Origin: Kordiimonadaceae bacterium UBA4441
Lineage (GTDB): Bacteria; Pseudomonadota; Alphaproteobacteria; Sphingomonadales; Emcibacteraceae
Assembly (NCBI GenBank): GCA_002390425.1
Contig: DGPL01000056.1
Location: forward strand, 1-39,744
DNA: 39,744 nucleotides
Direction of reading: 5' to 3'
Shown here piece after piece: positions 26,077 to 35,027 of the stretch. The translations under genes and the position numbers were made by a program. Numbering within the stretch: position 1 is the first letter of the stretch; the number at the start of each line of letters is the position of its first letter. The notes under the pieces were generated by a model. That model saw only the letters and a list, made by a program, of their open reading frames with translations. It had not been told where the DNA came from and did not search any database.

Positions 26077-26110
26077 AAACCCTGCTGATGAAAATTGGCG
26101 GGGTTTTTTA
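26077..26110 (+). terminator. Intrinsic terminator after the Bax-inhibitor-1 gene
   Basis: AAACCCTGC (26077-26085) pairs with GCGGGGTTT (26098-26106) through nine base pairs including one G-U, with a 12-base loop, followed by a T-run. It lies 20 bases after the stop codon and separates this gene from the soxC cassette. Confidence 0.8.
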
Positions 26111-26168
26111 TTGCCAAATTAGATTTAAGCCCTCATACTCCATTCCCATATCAGGGAGAAAAATAATC

Positions 26169-27380
26169 ATGAAAACAAATCGTCGACATTTTATGAAAGC
26201 GGGTATGGCTATGAGCACAGCATTACTGGCTGATAGTGCGCTTGCTCAAGACACAACATTAATTCCAAGCCGTGGGCCCGGAGAGATGATTGATAGCTCG
26301 GTCACTTATGCCGATCGCTCACCATTTGTCAAAGATGCAAAGATGCGCGGTTCAGCAAATGGCCTTTCAGGAGGTGGTTTTACACCACTTCAGCATAGTC
26401 GCGGCATGGTAACGCCATCTGGCCTTCATTTTGAAGTGCACCATAGTGGTGTTCCGGAAATTGACCCTAGCGAACATAAACTTCTTATTCATGGGCTTGT
26501 TGATGATGAGAAAATTTTTACTATGGAAGATCTACTTCGTTTTCCTTCCGTTAGCCATTTTCATTTCTTAGAATGTGCAGGTAATGGCATGGGAGAATGG
26601 ATGGGGCCTCGTGGTAAAACGGTACAACAAACACATGGATTAACCAGTTGCTCAGAATGGACGGGTGTGCCGCTCAAAGTATTATTAAATGAGCTCGGTG
26701 TTCGTGGCGATCCTAAATGGTTGCTTGCAGAAGGCGATGATGGCGCTCGCATGACGCGTAGTATTCCCATTTGGAAAGCTATGGATGATGCCTTTTTGGC
26801 TTACGCACAAAACGGTGAATTTTTACGTCCTGAACAAGGCTTCCCACTGCGTCTTATTGTGCCGGGATTTGAAGGCAATATGAATGTGAAATGGATACGT
26901 CGACTTGAAGTCGGGGATAAACCATGGTGGACCCATCATGAAAACACTGAATATGCCGACCCAAGACCAAAAGATGAAATTCGCGCTTTCTCTTTTTATA
27001 TGGAAGCACGTTCTGTCATCACATCCCCGTCCGGAGGAATGAAACTTAATGGACCTGGTTTTTATGAAATTAGCGGACTAGGTTGGTCTGGCGCTGGAAC
27101 GGTTAGTAAAGTTGAAATATCAACTGATGACGGTAAAACATGGCAAGGTGCATCGCTACAGGGTCCCGTATTACCGAAATGCCATACGCGCTTTACACAT
27201 CCATGGAGATGGGACGGAAAAGAAACAACAATTTTAAGCCGTTGCACCGATGATACCGGTTACACACAACCGACTTACGATGAGATGTACAAATTACAAG
27301 GGCCAATTGGCATGATGCACAATAACGCCATTCAAAAATGGCATGTTGCTCAGGACGGGGAGATAACTAATGTTCGCTAA
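26169..27380 (+). CDS. soxC: SoxC-like sulfite dehydrogenase, Tat-exported molybdoenzyme
   Basis: A 403-residue protein of the sulfite oxidase family. The start at 26169 gives a Tat signal, RRHFMK at residues 5-10 followed by a hydrophobic stretch and ALAQ cleavage region; AGGGAG stands upstream. The molybdenum-ligand cysteine is C136 in LECAGNGMGEW, and the dimerisation domain includes YEISGLGWSGAGTVSKVEIS and THPWRWDG. SoxC with SoxD oxidises sulfane sulfur bound to SoxY, and related pairs oxidise sulfite. No soxXYZAB genes are in the window, so the substrate here is open. soxD overlaps its 3' end by 11 bases. Confidence 0.88.
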   Translation: MKTNRRHFMKAGMAMSTALLADSALAQDTTLIPSRGPGEMIDSSVTYADRSPFVKDAKMRGSANGLSGGGFTPLQHSRGMVTPSGLHFEVHHSGVPEIDPSEHKLLIHGLVDDEKIFTMEDLLRFPSVSHFHFLECAGNGMGEWMGPRGKTVQQTHGLTSCSEWTGVPLKVLLNELGVRGDPKWLLAEGDDGARMTRSIPIWKAMDDAFLAYAQNGEFLRPEQGFPLRLIVPGFEGNMNVKWIRRLEVGDKPWWTHHENTEYADPRPKDEIRAFSFYMEARSVITSPSGGMKLNGPGFYEISGLGWSGAGTVSKVEISTDDGKTWQGASLQGPVLPKCHTRFTHPWRWDGKETTILSRCTDDTGYTQPTYDEMYKLQGPIGMMHNNAIQKWHVAQDGEITNVR

Positions 27381-27921
27381 ACACTCTAAAATTATTACTA
27401 TAACGGCTATTGCCACCTCCCTTTCTTTCGGCGCTTTATACGCCACCGCACAAGAAAAATATGGAATAGGAACTTCTGTTGGGCCTGATGAAATTGCAAA
27501 ATATGATAATGATATTCATATTGATGGCACTGGACTACCAGAAGGCAGTGGAAATGTTGCCTTAGGCCGTGAAATATATGAATATCAATGCGCATTATGT
27601 CACGGAGAAAAACTTGAGGGTGTCCGCGAAATGGGCGCACAAACATTGCATGAAGGCCGACGCGATATTAAGAAACTCCCTTATGCGACATCCTTGTTTG
27701 ATTTTATTCGCCGCGCTATGCCACTAACGGATCCAGGAACGTTAAGCAACGATGAAGCATACGGCCTTACAGCATTTTTACTTGTTGAAACAGGCGTGAT
27801 TAATGATCCTAATTTAACATTGGATGCTGAAAGTGTTAAAGCCATTAAAATGCCAAATCGCGATAAATTTATCATTGATCCGGCCTCTCGCTTCACAGCA
27901 AAGGATTTAGAAGACAAGTAA
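27370..27921 (+). CDS. SoxD-like monoheme cytochrome c (short form)
   Basis: A 183-residue exported cytochrome with a signal peptide of about 27 residues. One heme site is visible: C74-AL-C77-H78, with M117 in RRAMPLTDPGTLSNDEAYG as the probable axial methionine. The mature sequence starts GIGTSVGPDEIAKYDNDIHIDGTGLP, which resembles the first half of SoxD. Paracoccus SoxD is about twice this length with two hemes; here the second domain is absent. GGGGAG lies seven bases before the ATG inside soxC. It should accept electrons from the SoxC-like enzyme. Confidence 0.83.
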   Translation: MFAKHSKIITITAIATSLSFGALYATAQEKYGIGTSVGPDEIAKYDNDIHIDGTGLPEGSGNVALGREIYEYQCALCHGEKLEGVREMGAQTLHEGRRDIKKLPYATSLFDFIRRAMPLTDPGTLSNDEAYGLTAFLLVETGVINDPNLTLDAESVKAIKMPNRDKFIIDPASRFTAKDLEDK

Positions 27922-27942
27922 AAATTAGAAGAGGGAAATTGA

Positions 27943-29172
27943 ATGGACATCACAAGACGTAAAATTGTTGGTGCGACTTCTGCAGCATTGGTTGTAACAC
28001 CAATGTTATCGGCGGCGCGTGCCGCTTCACCGGGCCAAGATGATCCTCTCGGTGTGCGGTCCGACTTTCCTCTTTTAAAAACGACAAATTATTTAAATAC
28101 TGCTTATCATGCTGTTTCCCCCAATCAGGTGGTACAGGCAGGAATTAATTTTTTTAAGGATCGTGCGGACCCGGCCGACAGTATCGGCCCTTACCTTGCG
28201 GAAGGGCGTGTGGTTCGTAATAAATTTGCTAAACTCGTCAACGCTGATCACAGCGAAATTGGTCTGATTTACACCACCACAGAAGCAGAAAATATTGTGG
28301 TCAATAATTTAAACCTTAAGCGTGGCGATAATGTAGTTACAGATGATTTACAATATAATGCAAGTTTCATTCTTTATGATTATTATGCGAAAAAACTTGG
28401 TATAGAAGTAAGAATTGTCAAACGTGATCAAACGGGGCGGACACGGTTTGAAGAATTTGAGAAATTGGTAGATAAAAACACTCGAATTCTATCCGTTTCA
28501 TTTGTGTCACATGAAAATGGACTTTGTCATGATTTACGTCCGCTCGCTGATCTTGCACATGCGAATGGTGCTTATATCTACGTTGATGCGATCCAAGGCG
28601 TTGGTATGGTTGACCTCGACGTTAAGGCAGCAGACATCGATTTTATGGGATGCGGCACCTATAAATGGCTGCTTGCCAGTTACGGTACAGCATTCTTTTT
28701 TGTTAGACGAGAATTACAAAATATAATAGCTGCGGATCGACGCGGAATGTTCGCAGTCACCGATATGGAAAAATTTAGAGATTTTGACCCTTATCAGGAT
28801 GCAGCAAAATATGGGTTTGCCACACCAGCCTTCGGATCGGTCTCTGTGGTTGGCACGGCGCTTGATTATCTTAACCGTGTCGGGATTAGAAAAATTGAAC
28901 AACACACCATCACACTGGCCCAAAAAATGCGTGATCATATTGTATCGACCGGCTTGAAATGTGACACACCAGAAGGCAACAAATCTGCTATCGTTACCTT
29001 TTATCATGAGAAAAATCCAGACGATGTAAAATCACTTTATACAAATGAAAATATAAAGGTCAGTTATAAACATGGTGGCACCAAAATTCGAATTGGTGCG
29101 TCACTTTTCAATAATCAATCTGATATTGATCATTTTAATGCGGTTACGACTGAAATTGCAAAACTGAGCTAA
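27943..29172 (+). CDS. Tat-exported class V PLP-dependent enzyme
   Basis: A 409-residue fold-type I PLP enzyme of the aminotransferase class V / cysteine desulfurase / CefD group. K241 in GTYKWLLASYG should bind PLP, D215 and Q218 in YVDAIQG contact the ring nitrogen and oxygen. The N-terminus MDITRRKIVGATSAALVV is a twin-arginine signal ending AARA, so the enzyme is predicted periplasmic, which is rare for PLP enzymes. The catalytic cysteine loop of SufS-type desulfurases is missing: the region after NIKVSYKHGG goes straight to TKIRIGASLFNN. QYNAS replaces the histidine motif of desulfurases. So a CefD-like epimerase, C-S lyase or similar is more likely than a persulfide-forming desulfurase. 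It follows soxD by 21 bases, with GAGGG upstream. Confidence 0.85.
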   Translation: MDITRRKIVGATSAALVVTPMLSAARAASPGQDDPLGVRSDFPLLKTTNYLNTAYHAVSPNQVVQAGINFFKDRADPADSIGPYLAEGRVVRNKFAKLVNADHSEIGLIYTTTEAENIVVNNLNLKRGDNVVTDDLQYNASFILYDYYAKKLGIEVRIVKRDQTGRTRFEEFEKLVDKNTRILSVSFVSHENGLCHDLRPLADLAHANGAYIYVDAIQGVGMVDLDVKAADIDFMGCGTYKWLLASYGTAFFFVRRELQNIIAADRRGMFAVTDMEKFRDFDPYQDAAKYGFATPAFGSVSVVGTALDYLNRVGIRKIEQHTITLAQKMRDHIVSTGLKCDTPEGNKSAIVTFYHEKNPDDVKSLYTNENIKVSYKHGGTKIRIGASLFNNQSDIDHFNAVTTEIAKLS

Positions 29173-29177
29173 TCATT

Positions 29178-30086
29178 ATGTCAAATTCTGAATTTTCAGC
29201 AATTTTAATTGCGCTTTCTGCCTGTATTATTTGGTCAGGAAATTTCGTCATTGCCCAAGGTGTTAATGAATGGATTACGCCAATGACACTTGCATTTTGG
29301 CGTTGGTTCATTGCCTTTCTTTTTGTGCTTCCAATTGGTTATAAATATGTAAAACGTGATTGGCATCTGGTTAAATCACAATTTAAATATTTACTCGCAA
29401 TGGGCATTATTGGGGTTGGACTTTATAATACATTTATTTATTTCGCTGGCCAATTTACCACAACTCATCATATTGCAATCGTTTCTTCGGCGGCCCCTAT
29501 TGGAACATTATTAATCGCCGGCATCTGTGGCATTGAACGATTATCACGCTACAAAGTATTAGGTGCATTTTGCGCGCTCATAGGTGCTTTGATGGTGGTC
29601 ACACATGGAAATCCACTGCTTGTTTTTAATCAAGATTGGAATGCTGGTGATATCATTCTCATATTCAGCACCCTTATCTGGGCGGCCTGGAGCGTAGCAA
29701 TTACCTATAAACATAAGGATATGTCAACGCGTTCATTCTTAACGGTGATTATTGCAATCGGCACCTTATTTTTATTACCATTATATTTATGGGAACTAGC
29801 TTATGTCGCGCCTACTCCCTTTACATTAGAAGCATTTGGTATCTATTTATATGTAGGCATATTCGCATCAGTTATTGCATGGTTTGCTTGGCAACATTCC
29901 GTTGAAACCATCGGCTCTGTAAAAACCAGCCTGATCTATTATACCATGCCTGTCTTTAGTGGCATTTTAGCCATTTTGATTTTGGAAGAACCAATTGAAA
30001 CATATCACGTTATTGGTTTTATCCTCGTATGCGCTGGCATCGTCATATCTAATTTAAGAAAACTTGGAATAATAAAGAAATCGTAG
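29178..30086 (+). CDS. DMT/EamA-family transporter in the soxCD cassette
   Basis: A 302-residue ten-helix EamA transporter. It begins SEFSAILIALSACIIWSGNFV and includes MTLAFWRWFIAFLFVLP, TTHHIAIVSSAAPIGTLLIAG and the second-repeat segment WFAWQHSVETIGSVKTSLIYYTMPVFS. The start is five bases after the PLP enzyme stop, so it belongs to the same operon. It differs in sequence from the two DMT genes at 22.8-24.6 kb. Family members such as YdeD export cysteine pathway metabolites; export of the PLP enzyme's substrate is an attractive inference. Confidence 0.87.
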   Translation: MSNSEFSAILIALSACIIWSGNFVIAQGVNEWITPMTLAFWRWFIAFLFVLPIGYKYVKRDWHLVKSQFKYLLAMGIIGVGLYNTFIYFAGQFTTTHHIAIVSSAAPIGTLLIAGICGIERLSRYKVLGAFCALIGALMVVTHGNPLLVFNQDWNAGDIILIFSTLIWAAWSVAITYKHKDMSTRSFLTVIIAIGTLFLLPLYLWELAYVAPTPFTLEAFGIYLYVGIFASVIAWFAWQHSVETIGSVKTSLIYYTMPVFSGILAILILEEPIETYHVIGFILVCAGIVISNLRKLGIIKKS

Positions 30087-30149
30087 TTCTGAGAATTTAG
30101 TATCTTATTTTTTGTTTGCCCTCTTCCTGCACATGAGGTAACCATTTCC

Positions 30150-30325
30150 TTGATGGTTCCTTGATTACTGATCAAGGTGAAAAGGGAAAATGGTGAAATC
30201 ATAAATATGATCAAATCCATTACTATGCCCGTAACTGTGAGCGGTGAGCTAGCTCTTATACCACTGGGAAACCGGGAAGGTGAGTTTAGCGTATTTTAAC
30301 CGTAAGTCAGGAGACCTGCCATCAA
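30150..30325 (+). ncRNA. Cobalamin riboswitch
   Basis: The aptamer is recognisable from its conserved blocks: AAAAGGGAA at 30180, GGTGAAATC, GCCCGTAACTGTGAGCGG, CCACTGGGAAACCGGGAAGG and the B12 box GTAAGTCAGGAGACCTGCC (30303-30320). P1 is TTGATGG (30150-30156) with CCATCAA (30319-30325), and P2 is CCTTGAT/ATCAAGG. It lies in the 392-base leader between the DMT gene and btuB and should repress the cobalamin uptake operon when adenosylcobalamin or a related form is abundant. Confidence 0.95.
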
Positions 30326-30357
30326 TTCGCCCTTTCTGGTGGTCGGTGCAACCATAC

Positions 30358-30412
30358 AGAGCGGAACATCCGTGTTGGCGATAATTCGTTATACACGGGG
30401 GTTGTCCGCTCT
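30358..30412 (+). promoter_or_regulatory. Leader hairpin downstream of the riboswitch aptamer
   Basis: AGAGCGGA (30358-30365) pairs perfectly with TCCGCTCT (30405-30412), extended inside by ACA/TGT and CCGTGT/ACACGG. It is the strongest hairpin between aptamer and btuB and is probably part of the expression platform or of the loop pairing with the aptamer. No U-run follows it directly; a seven-T run occurs at 30435-30441 after a weak stem. The btuB ribosome site is near TAGG at 30467-30470. Confidence 0.5.
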
Positions 30413-30478
30413 AACAAATGACAAACTCCTTGTATTTTTTTATGATCCTCAAATGAGGAATAATTATAGGTTTTTGTT

Positions 30479-32356
30479 ATGAAAAAATTAAAAATACCCT
30501 TAAAAATAGCGCTTGCATTTTCGACAAGTATAAGCGCCAGTACATATTACGCGACGGCACAAGAGACAGCATCTCAAGATGAAGATGTCATTATTGTTAC
30601 TGCAAACAGACGCCCTCAACCATTATCACAAATCGGAAGTAGTGTTTCGGTTCTAACCGAAGCTGATCTTGAAAGAGGACAACAACCATTTGTCTTAGAC
30701 GCACTTGAAAGTTTACCGGGGGTTTCCACCTCGCAAAATGGATCCTTTGGTGGTTCGGCGTCTATTTCTATTCGTGGTGCTGGTGGTGATAATACTGTTC
30801 TCCTTATTGATGGCGTTCAGGTAAACGATGCATCCGCACCGGGTGGCGCATTTAATTTTGCAACGCTTGATACTTATAATATTTCTCGAATAGAAGTTCT
30901 TAGAGGCCCTCAATCCATTCTTTATGGATCAGATGCTATTGGTGGTGTCGTAAATATTATCACTAAAATAGGTGGTGAAGGTTTAGGCGGCAAAATATTC
31001 GTTGAAGGTGGCTCCTTCAATACCCGCCGCGCGGGTGCAAGCCTTTATGGTGGTACTGACAAAATAGGTTTTAACATTTCAGCGAGTGGTCTGGATACGG
31101 ATGGCATCTCAAAAGCAGATGAGAATAATGGCAACACAGAAGCAGATGGACTTAGCAGTTATACTTTTGCCGGTAAATTAACGGCTCAATTAACAGAGAC
31201 ATTTCAATTAGAAGCACTTGGAAATTATACGGATACCAACGGATTTTATGATGCATTTGATTTTGTCGCTTCCGTACCTTTCGACGGCAGCATGCTTCAA
31301 ACCAATGCAACAGATCAATTTGCTGGTGTTGTCAGAGGTAATTTGGAATTATTAGATGGGCGCTTTACAAATACATTATCTGCTGAATATTCAGAAATTA
31401 ATCGTACATTACTTGGTGATTTTGACCCATTTTTAGCAACTGGGACCAGAACAAATATTGATTATTTAGGTGTTTTGACAGTTAATCAAGACTGGACAGT
31501 TACTGGAGGACTTCAGCACGAAAAAACCAAATCCGAAGGTAATTCAGAATCAAGTTTTGACATTAATAGTGTTTTTGGTGAACTCGCCTTTACTGGTTTC
31601 GAAAATTTAGTTATCACTGCAGGCACACGTTATGACGATCATCAAACATTTGGTGGTAATGCATCATCCAGAATTACCGCTTCCTATACTGTGGATCAAA
31701 CAGGTACGAAAATTTTAGCAAACTGGGGACAAGGCTTCCGCGCTCCAAGTATTTCTCAACTTACATTTGCTTGGTTGACTTTTAGCGGAATTAATGAAGA
31801 CCTTAATCCTGAAACATCAACAGGATTTGAAGTTGGATTTGTTCAACCTCTCGCTGGCGATCGCGTATCTGTTGGCGCCACTTATTTCCATCAAAAGGTG
31901 AACGATAAAATCACCTATGTAAATTTCACTGATGGGTACGATAACATCGATAAAACGCTTTCAAAAGGTATAGAATTTACGGCATCGGCAAACGTCACTG
32001 ATACCATCAGCGTAAATGCAAATTATACATATACAGACGCGAAAGACGTAACAGACGGCAATGAGGTTCCATTAATTAGAGAGCCAAAACATTTAATTTC
32101 GGGGTCCATTCAATGGAACCCAATCGAAAAACTATCAACATCATTACTCGTTACACATAACGGTGAAGAACAACAACTTGACGGTTCAACCTTGGCGAAA
32201 TGGACTCGTGTAGATGTCCGTGTTTCATATGAATTAATGGAAGACTTGAATGTTTATGGTCGTGTCGATAATGTTTTAAATACTGAATACCAATATATCC
32301 CTAATTACGGCACACCTGATCGTTCATTTTTTATGGGATTAAGGAAAACATTCTAA
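30479..32356 (+). CDS. btuB: TonB-dependent cobalamin receptor BtuB
   Basis: A 625-residue outer-membrane receptor. Signal peptide of about 27 residues, TonB box DVIIVTA at 36-42, plug domain (PLSQIGSSVSVLTEADLE through ESLPGVSTSQNG, ISIRGAGGDNTVLLIDGVQVND, IEVLRGPQSILYGSDAIGGVVNIIT), then a beta-barrel ending in an aromatic residue (RKTF) as expected for outer-membrane insertion. The riboswitch in its leader and the following btuFCD genes identify the ligand as a corrinoid. The stop shares one base with the btuF start. Confidence 0.95.
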   Translation: MKKLKIPLKIALAFSTSISASTYYATAQETASQDEDVIIVTANRRPQPLSQIGSSVSVLTEADLERGQQPFVLDALESLPGVSTSQNGSFGGSASISIRGAGGDNTVLLIDGVQVNDASAPGGAFNFATLDTYNISRIEVLRGPQSILYGSDAIGGVVNIITKIGGEGLGGKIFVEGGSFNTRRAGASLYGGTDKIGFNISASGLDTDGISKADENNGNTEADGLSSYTFAGKLTAQLTETFQLEALGNYTDTNGFYDAFDFVASVPFDGSMLQTNATDQFAGVVRGNLELLDGRFTNTLSAEYSEINRTLLGDFDPFLATGTRTNIDYLGVLTVNQDWTVTGGLQHEKTKSEGNSESSFDINSVFGELAFTGFENLVITAGTRYDDHQTFGGNASSRITASYTVDQTGTKILANWGQGFRAPSISQLTFAWLTFSGINEDLNPETSTGFEVGFVQPLAGDRVSVGATYFHQKVNDKITYVNFTDGYDNIDKTLSKGIEFTASANVTDTISVNANYTYTDAKDVTDGNEVPLIREPKHLISGSIQWNPIEKLSTSLLVTHNGEEQQLDGSTLAKWTRVDVRVSYELMEDLNVYGRVDNVLNTEYQYIPNYGTPDRSFFMGLRKTF

Positions 32357-33261
32357 TGAAAAACCGAAATCACATTTTGGGGGTGTTAAAGGCATTATCG
32401 ATTGTGGTTTTTATTGGGGTGGCATTAGTGCCATCCCATTCGTTTTCTGAAAATCAATCAAATACTAATAAACCAAGCATCTTATCCCTCGATTATTGTT
32501 CCGATCAATTTGTGTTGTTACTAGCAGATAGAAAACAAATACTGGCTCTATCAAAAGCATCCGAAGATATTTATTCTTTTTATCGTGCGCGTGCAAAGGG
32601 TATCCCAAAAACAGAGAGCACAATTGAAGAAGTAATTATGTTAAAGCCGGATATTGCACTTCAAACATATAGAGCGGCAGCACATATGCGTGAAATGACA
32701 AGTCGAAGCGATATTGGATTATTTACGACCCATTATGGAAGTGACCCTGAAACGGTTTATAAAAATATTGAGTTGGTCGGTAATACGCTAAATCAAAACC
32801 TGCGTGCCAAAGGATTTATTGAACTTTATAAAAAACGATATGCAGCCTTAAAAAAGAAACCGAGAAAAAATTTAAAAATTGCTTACGTAACACCTAGTAG
32901 CACCACTGCAGGTGTTGGCACATCCGTTGATGATATCATTAAATTATCTGGTTTTCAGAGTTATGCGGCCGCCCATGGCCTTAATGGATGGCAAAGTTTA
33001 CCTGTGGAATTATTAGTAATGGATCCGCCAGACATGTTTATCACGGGTTATTTTGAAGACAGTGCCGTGACGCAATCTCGCTGGAGTATTAGTCGTCATG
33101 ATCAGATATTTAAAATGATGCAAAATACCCCTACAACAAATATTCCAAGTAGTTTAATGAGTTGTAGTGGGCTATTTCTAGTTGATGCTGCGGAACGTAT
33201 TCGCAAAGATGCGGCGAATATGGGAATAATAACCGAAGCCGAATGGGGAACTAATGAATAA
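32356..33261 (+). CDS. btuF: Periplasmic cobalamin-binding protein BtuF-like
   Basis: A 301-residue ABC-type substrate-binding protein. It has a signal peptide of about 32 residues without a lipobox and the family start SILSLDYCSDQFVLLLADRKQILALS, then VIMLKPDIALQT and a C-terminal domain with PSSTTAGVGTSVDDIIKLSG. These helical-backbone proteins bind cobalamin or siderophores; the riboswitch and neighbours point to cobalamin. The ATG overlaps the btuB stop (TAATG) and its end overlaps btuC by eight bases. Confidence 0.9.
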   Translation: MKNRNHILGVLKALSIVVFIGVALVPSHSFSENQSNTNKPSILSLDYCSDQFVLLLADRKQILALSKASEDIYSFYRARAKGIPKTESTIEEVIMLKPDIALQTYRAAAHMREMTSRSDIGLFTTHYGSDPETVYKNIELVGNTLNQNLRAKGFIELYKKRYAALKKKPRKNLKIAYVTPSSTTAGVGTSVDDIIKLSGFQSYAAAHGLNGWQSLPVELLVMDPPDMFITGYFEDSAVTQSRWSISRHDQIFKMMQNTPTTNIPSSLMSCSGLFLVDAAERIRKDAANMGIITEAEWGTNE

Positions 33262-34246
33262 ATATATAACCAGTAATTTACTGCTTATTATAGCATTAAT
33301 ATTGACCGCAATTGCTTCTTTGATGATCGGTCGCACGCCTCTTGATGTTTCAGAAATATTATATGGATTTGTTGGCCCCGCAAATGATCCAATATCTATC
33401 ATTGTTATTGAGCTTCGCTTACCAAGGGTTTTATTAGGAATTTTAATCGGAGCTACACTGGGCATTTCGGGAGCTGCATTGCAAGGCGTGCTTCGTAATC
33501 CGCTCGCCGATCCAGGCGTTATAGGGGTGACCGCCAGCGCGTCACTTGGTGCCGTTATCGCTATTCATTCAGGGCTTGCGATTATGTGGCCCCTGTTTAT
33601 TCCCCTTTTCGCAATGGCAGGTGCTTTAATTGCAACAGCAATTTTATTATTTGTTTCAGTCAGAGAAAGCAGCCTTCTAATGCTTATACTTGTTGGTATT
33701 GGCATCAGCTCACTTGCAATTGCCGGTGTATCATTGGTTATGAATATGGCTGAATCACCAATGAGTGTTCGTGACATGGTTATGTGGATGCTTGGCTCTC
33801 TTGAAAATAGAACATCAACTGATTTACTTCTGGCCCTTCCTTTTATTTTATTTGGTTGGATTATGATGATTAATGTTGGGCAAGGGTTGAACGCGCTAAG
33901 TGTTGGTGAAGATACGGCCCAGAGCATGGGCATCAACATTTCAATGCTAAAACTACGTGTGGTCATAGGATCTGCCATAAGCGTTGGTGCTGCAGTTGCC
34001 GCTTGTGGAAGCATTGGGTTTATTGGCCTAGTGGTTCCTCATATGGTGCGCGGATTAATTACAAATGAACCTGGCGGCATACTTATCCCAAGTGCATTAA
34101 TGGGAGGTCTCTTGTTAACTTTGGCCGATCTCATGACCAGGCTTCCAATGCCTGGTGCTACATTGCAACTTGGAGTGGTGACTTCATTAATTGGGGCACC
34201 CGCATTTTTATACATCGTCTATAAAACACGGAACAACATGCGATGA
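33254..34246 (+). CDS. btuC: Cobalamin ABC transporter permease BtuC
   Basis: A 330-residue FecCD-family permease with about ten helices. Family segments are RLPRVLLGILIGATLGISGAALQGVLRNPLADPGVIGVTASA (only positions about 57-98), WMLGSLENRTSTDL, GEDTAQSMGINI and the coupling region GSIGFIGLVVPHMVRGL. It overlaps btuF by eight bases and btuD by four, indicating translational coupling. It is expected to form the inner-membrane homodimer that receives cobalamin from BtuF. Confidence 0.94.
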   Translation: MNKYITSNLLLIIALILTAIASLMIGRTPLDVSEILYGFVGPANDPISIIVIELRLPRVLLGILIGATLGISGAALQGVLRNPLADPGVIGVTASASLGAVIAIHSGLAIMWPLFIPLFAMAGALIATAILLFVSVRESSLLMLILVGIGISSLAIAGVSLVMNMAESPMSVRDMVMWMLGSLENRTSTDLLLALPFILFGWIMMINVGQGLNALSVGEDTAQSMGINISMLKLRVVIGSAISVGAAVAACGSIGFIGLVVPHMVRGLITNEPGGILIPSALMGGLLLTLADLMTRLPMPGATLQLGVVTSLIGAPAFLYIVYKTRNNMR

Positions 34247-35025
34247 ATTGCTTAAAGATAGAAAATATCAACCTTGAGTTAGAGAACCGTGTCATTTTAA
34301 AAGATATCTCTGCTACTCTCAACAAAGGTGAAATTGTTGGTTTAATTGGACCAAATGGCGCGGGGAAAAGTAGTCTACTAAGGTCTATTCTCGGTTTAGT
34401 GAAAATCAGTAAAGGGAATATATTGATTGATGATTTAAATATCAAAGACCTAAAATTAAAAGAACGAGCGAAAAAAATCGCTTATGCTGCCCAAGGTGCA
34501 CCCGTACATTGGCCATTAAATGCTGAAAATGTTGTTGCTTTAGGACGGGTACCACATTTAAACCCTTGGCAAAAACTTTCGGCAGTAGATGAAGAGATTA
34601 TTGAAAATGCAATGGTACAAACCGATTGTATCTCTCTAAAAGGGCGGCATGTTACTTCATTATCCGGTGGGGAAAGAGCACGTGTTTTATTAGCATGCGT
34701 GTTAGCAACAGCTGCACCTTATATATTGGCAGATGAACCTGTAGCCTCGCTTGACCCTTCACATCAATTACAGGTTATGGAAATATTAAAAAACTTAAGT
34801 CAAAATGATAACGGCGTCATGGTCGTTATGCATGATTTAAGTCTGGCCTTAAGATATTGTGATCGCTTAATTCTACTGAACGACGGGCAGCTGGTTGGGC
34901 AAGGTGCTCCAGAAATTGTTTTAAATGATGAAAATCTGGCCGATGTATTTGGCATACGTGCTAAGCGTTGGAGTGATAATGGAGAAAATTATTTAATTAC
35001 CCATAACATTAATCAAGGCGAATAA
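34243..35025 (+). CDS. btuD: Cobalamin ABC transporter ATPase BtuD
   Basis: A 260-residue ATPase with Walker A GPNGAGKSS (36-44), a Q-loop glutamine in YAAQGAPVHWP, the signature LSGGE (140-144), Walker B ILADEP with D164 and catalytic E165, and the H-loop VVMHDLSLAL. It overlaps btuC by four bases (ATGA) and is followed two bases later by cobQ. Two copies should power the BtuC dimer. Confidence 0.95.
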   Translation: MNCLKIENINLELENRVILKDISATLNKGEIVGLIGPNGAGKSSLLRSILGLVKISKGNILIDDLNIKDLKLKERAKKIAYAAQGAPVHWPLNAENVVALGRVPHLNPWQKLSAVDEEIIENAMVQTDCISLKGRHVTSLSGGERARVLLACVLATAAPYILADEPVASLDPSHQLQVMEILKNLSQNDNGVMVVMHDLSLALRYCDRLILLNDGQLVGQGAPEIVLNDENLADVFGIRAKRWSDNGENYLITHNINQGE

Positions 35026-35027
35026 GT

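Noticed and set aside
26088..26168. N-terminal extension of SoxC by 27 residues
   Set aside because: It begins inside the terminator hairpin and would bury the Tat signal; AGGGAG precedes the ATG at 26169.
30161..30175. TTGATTACTGATCAA, an FNR-like palindrome upstream of btuB
   Set aside because: The spacer is five bases rather than four, and the sequence forms the P2 stem of the cobalamin riboswitch, which explains the symmetry.
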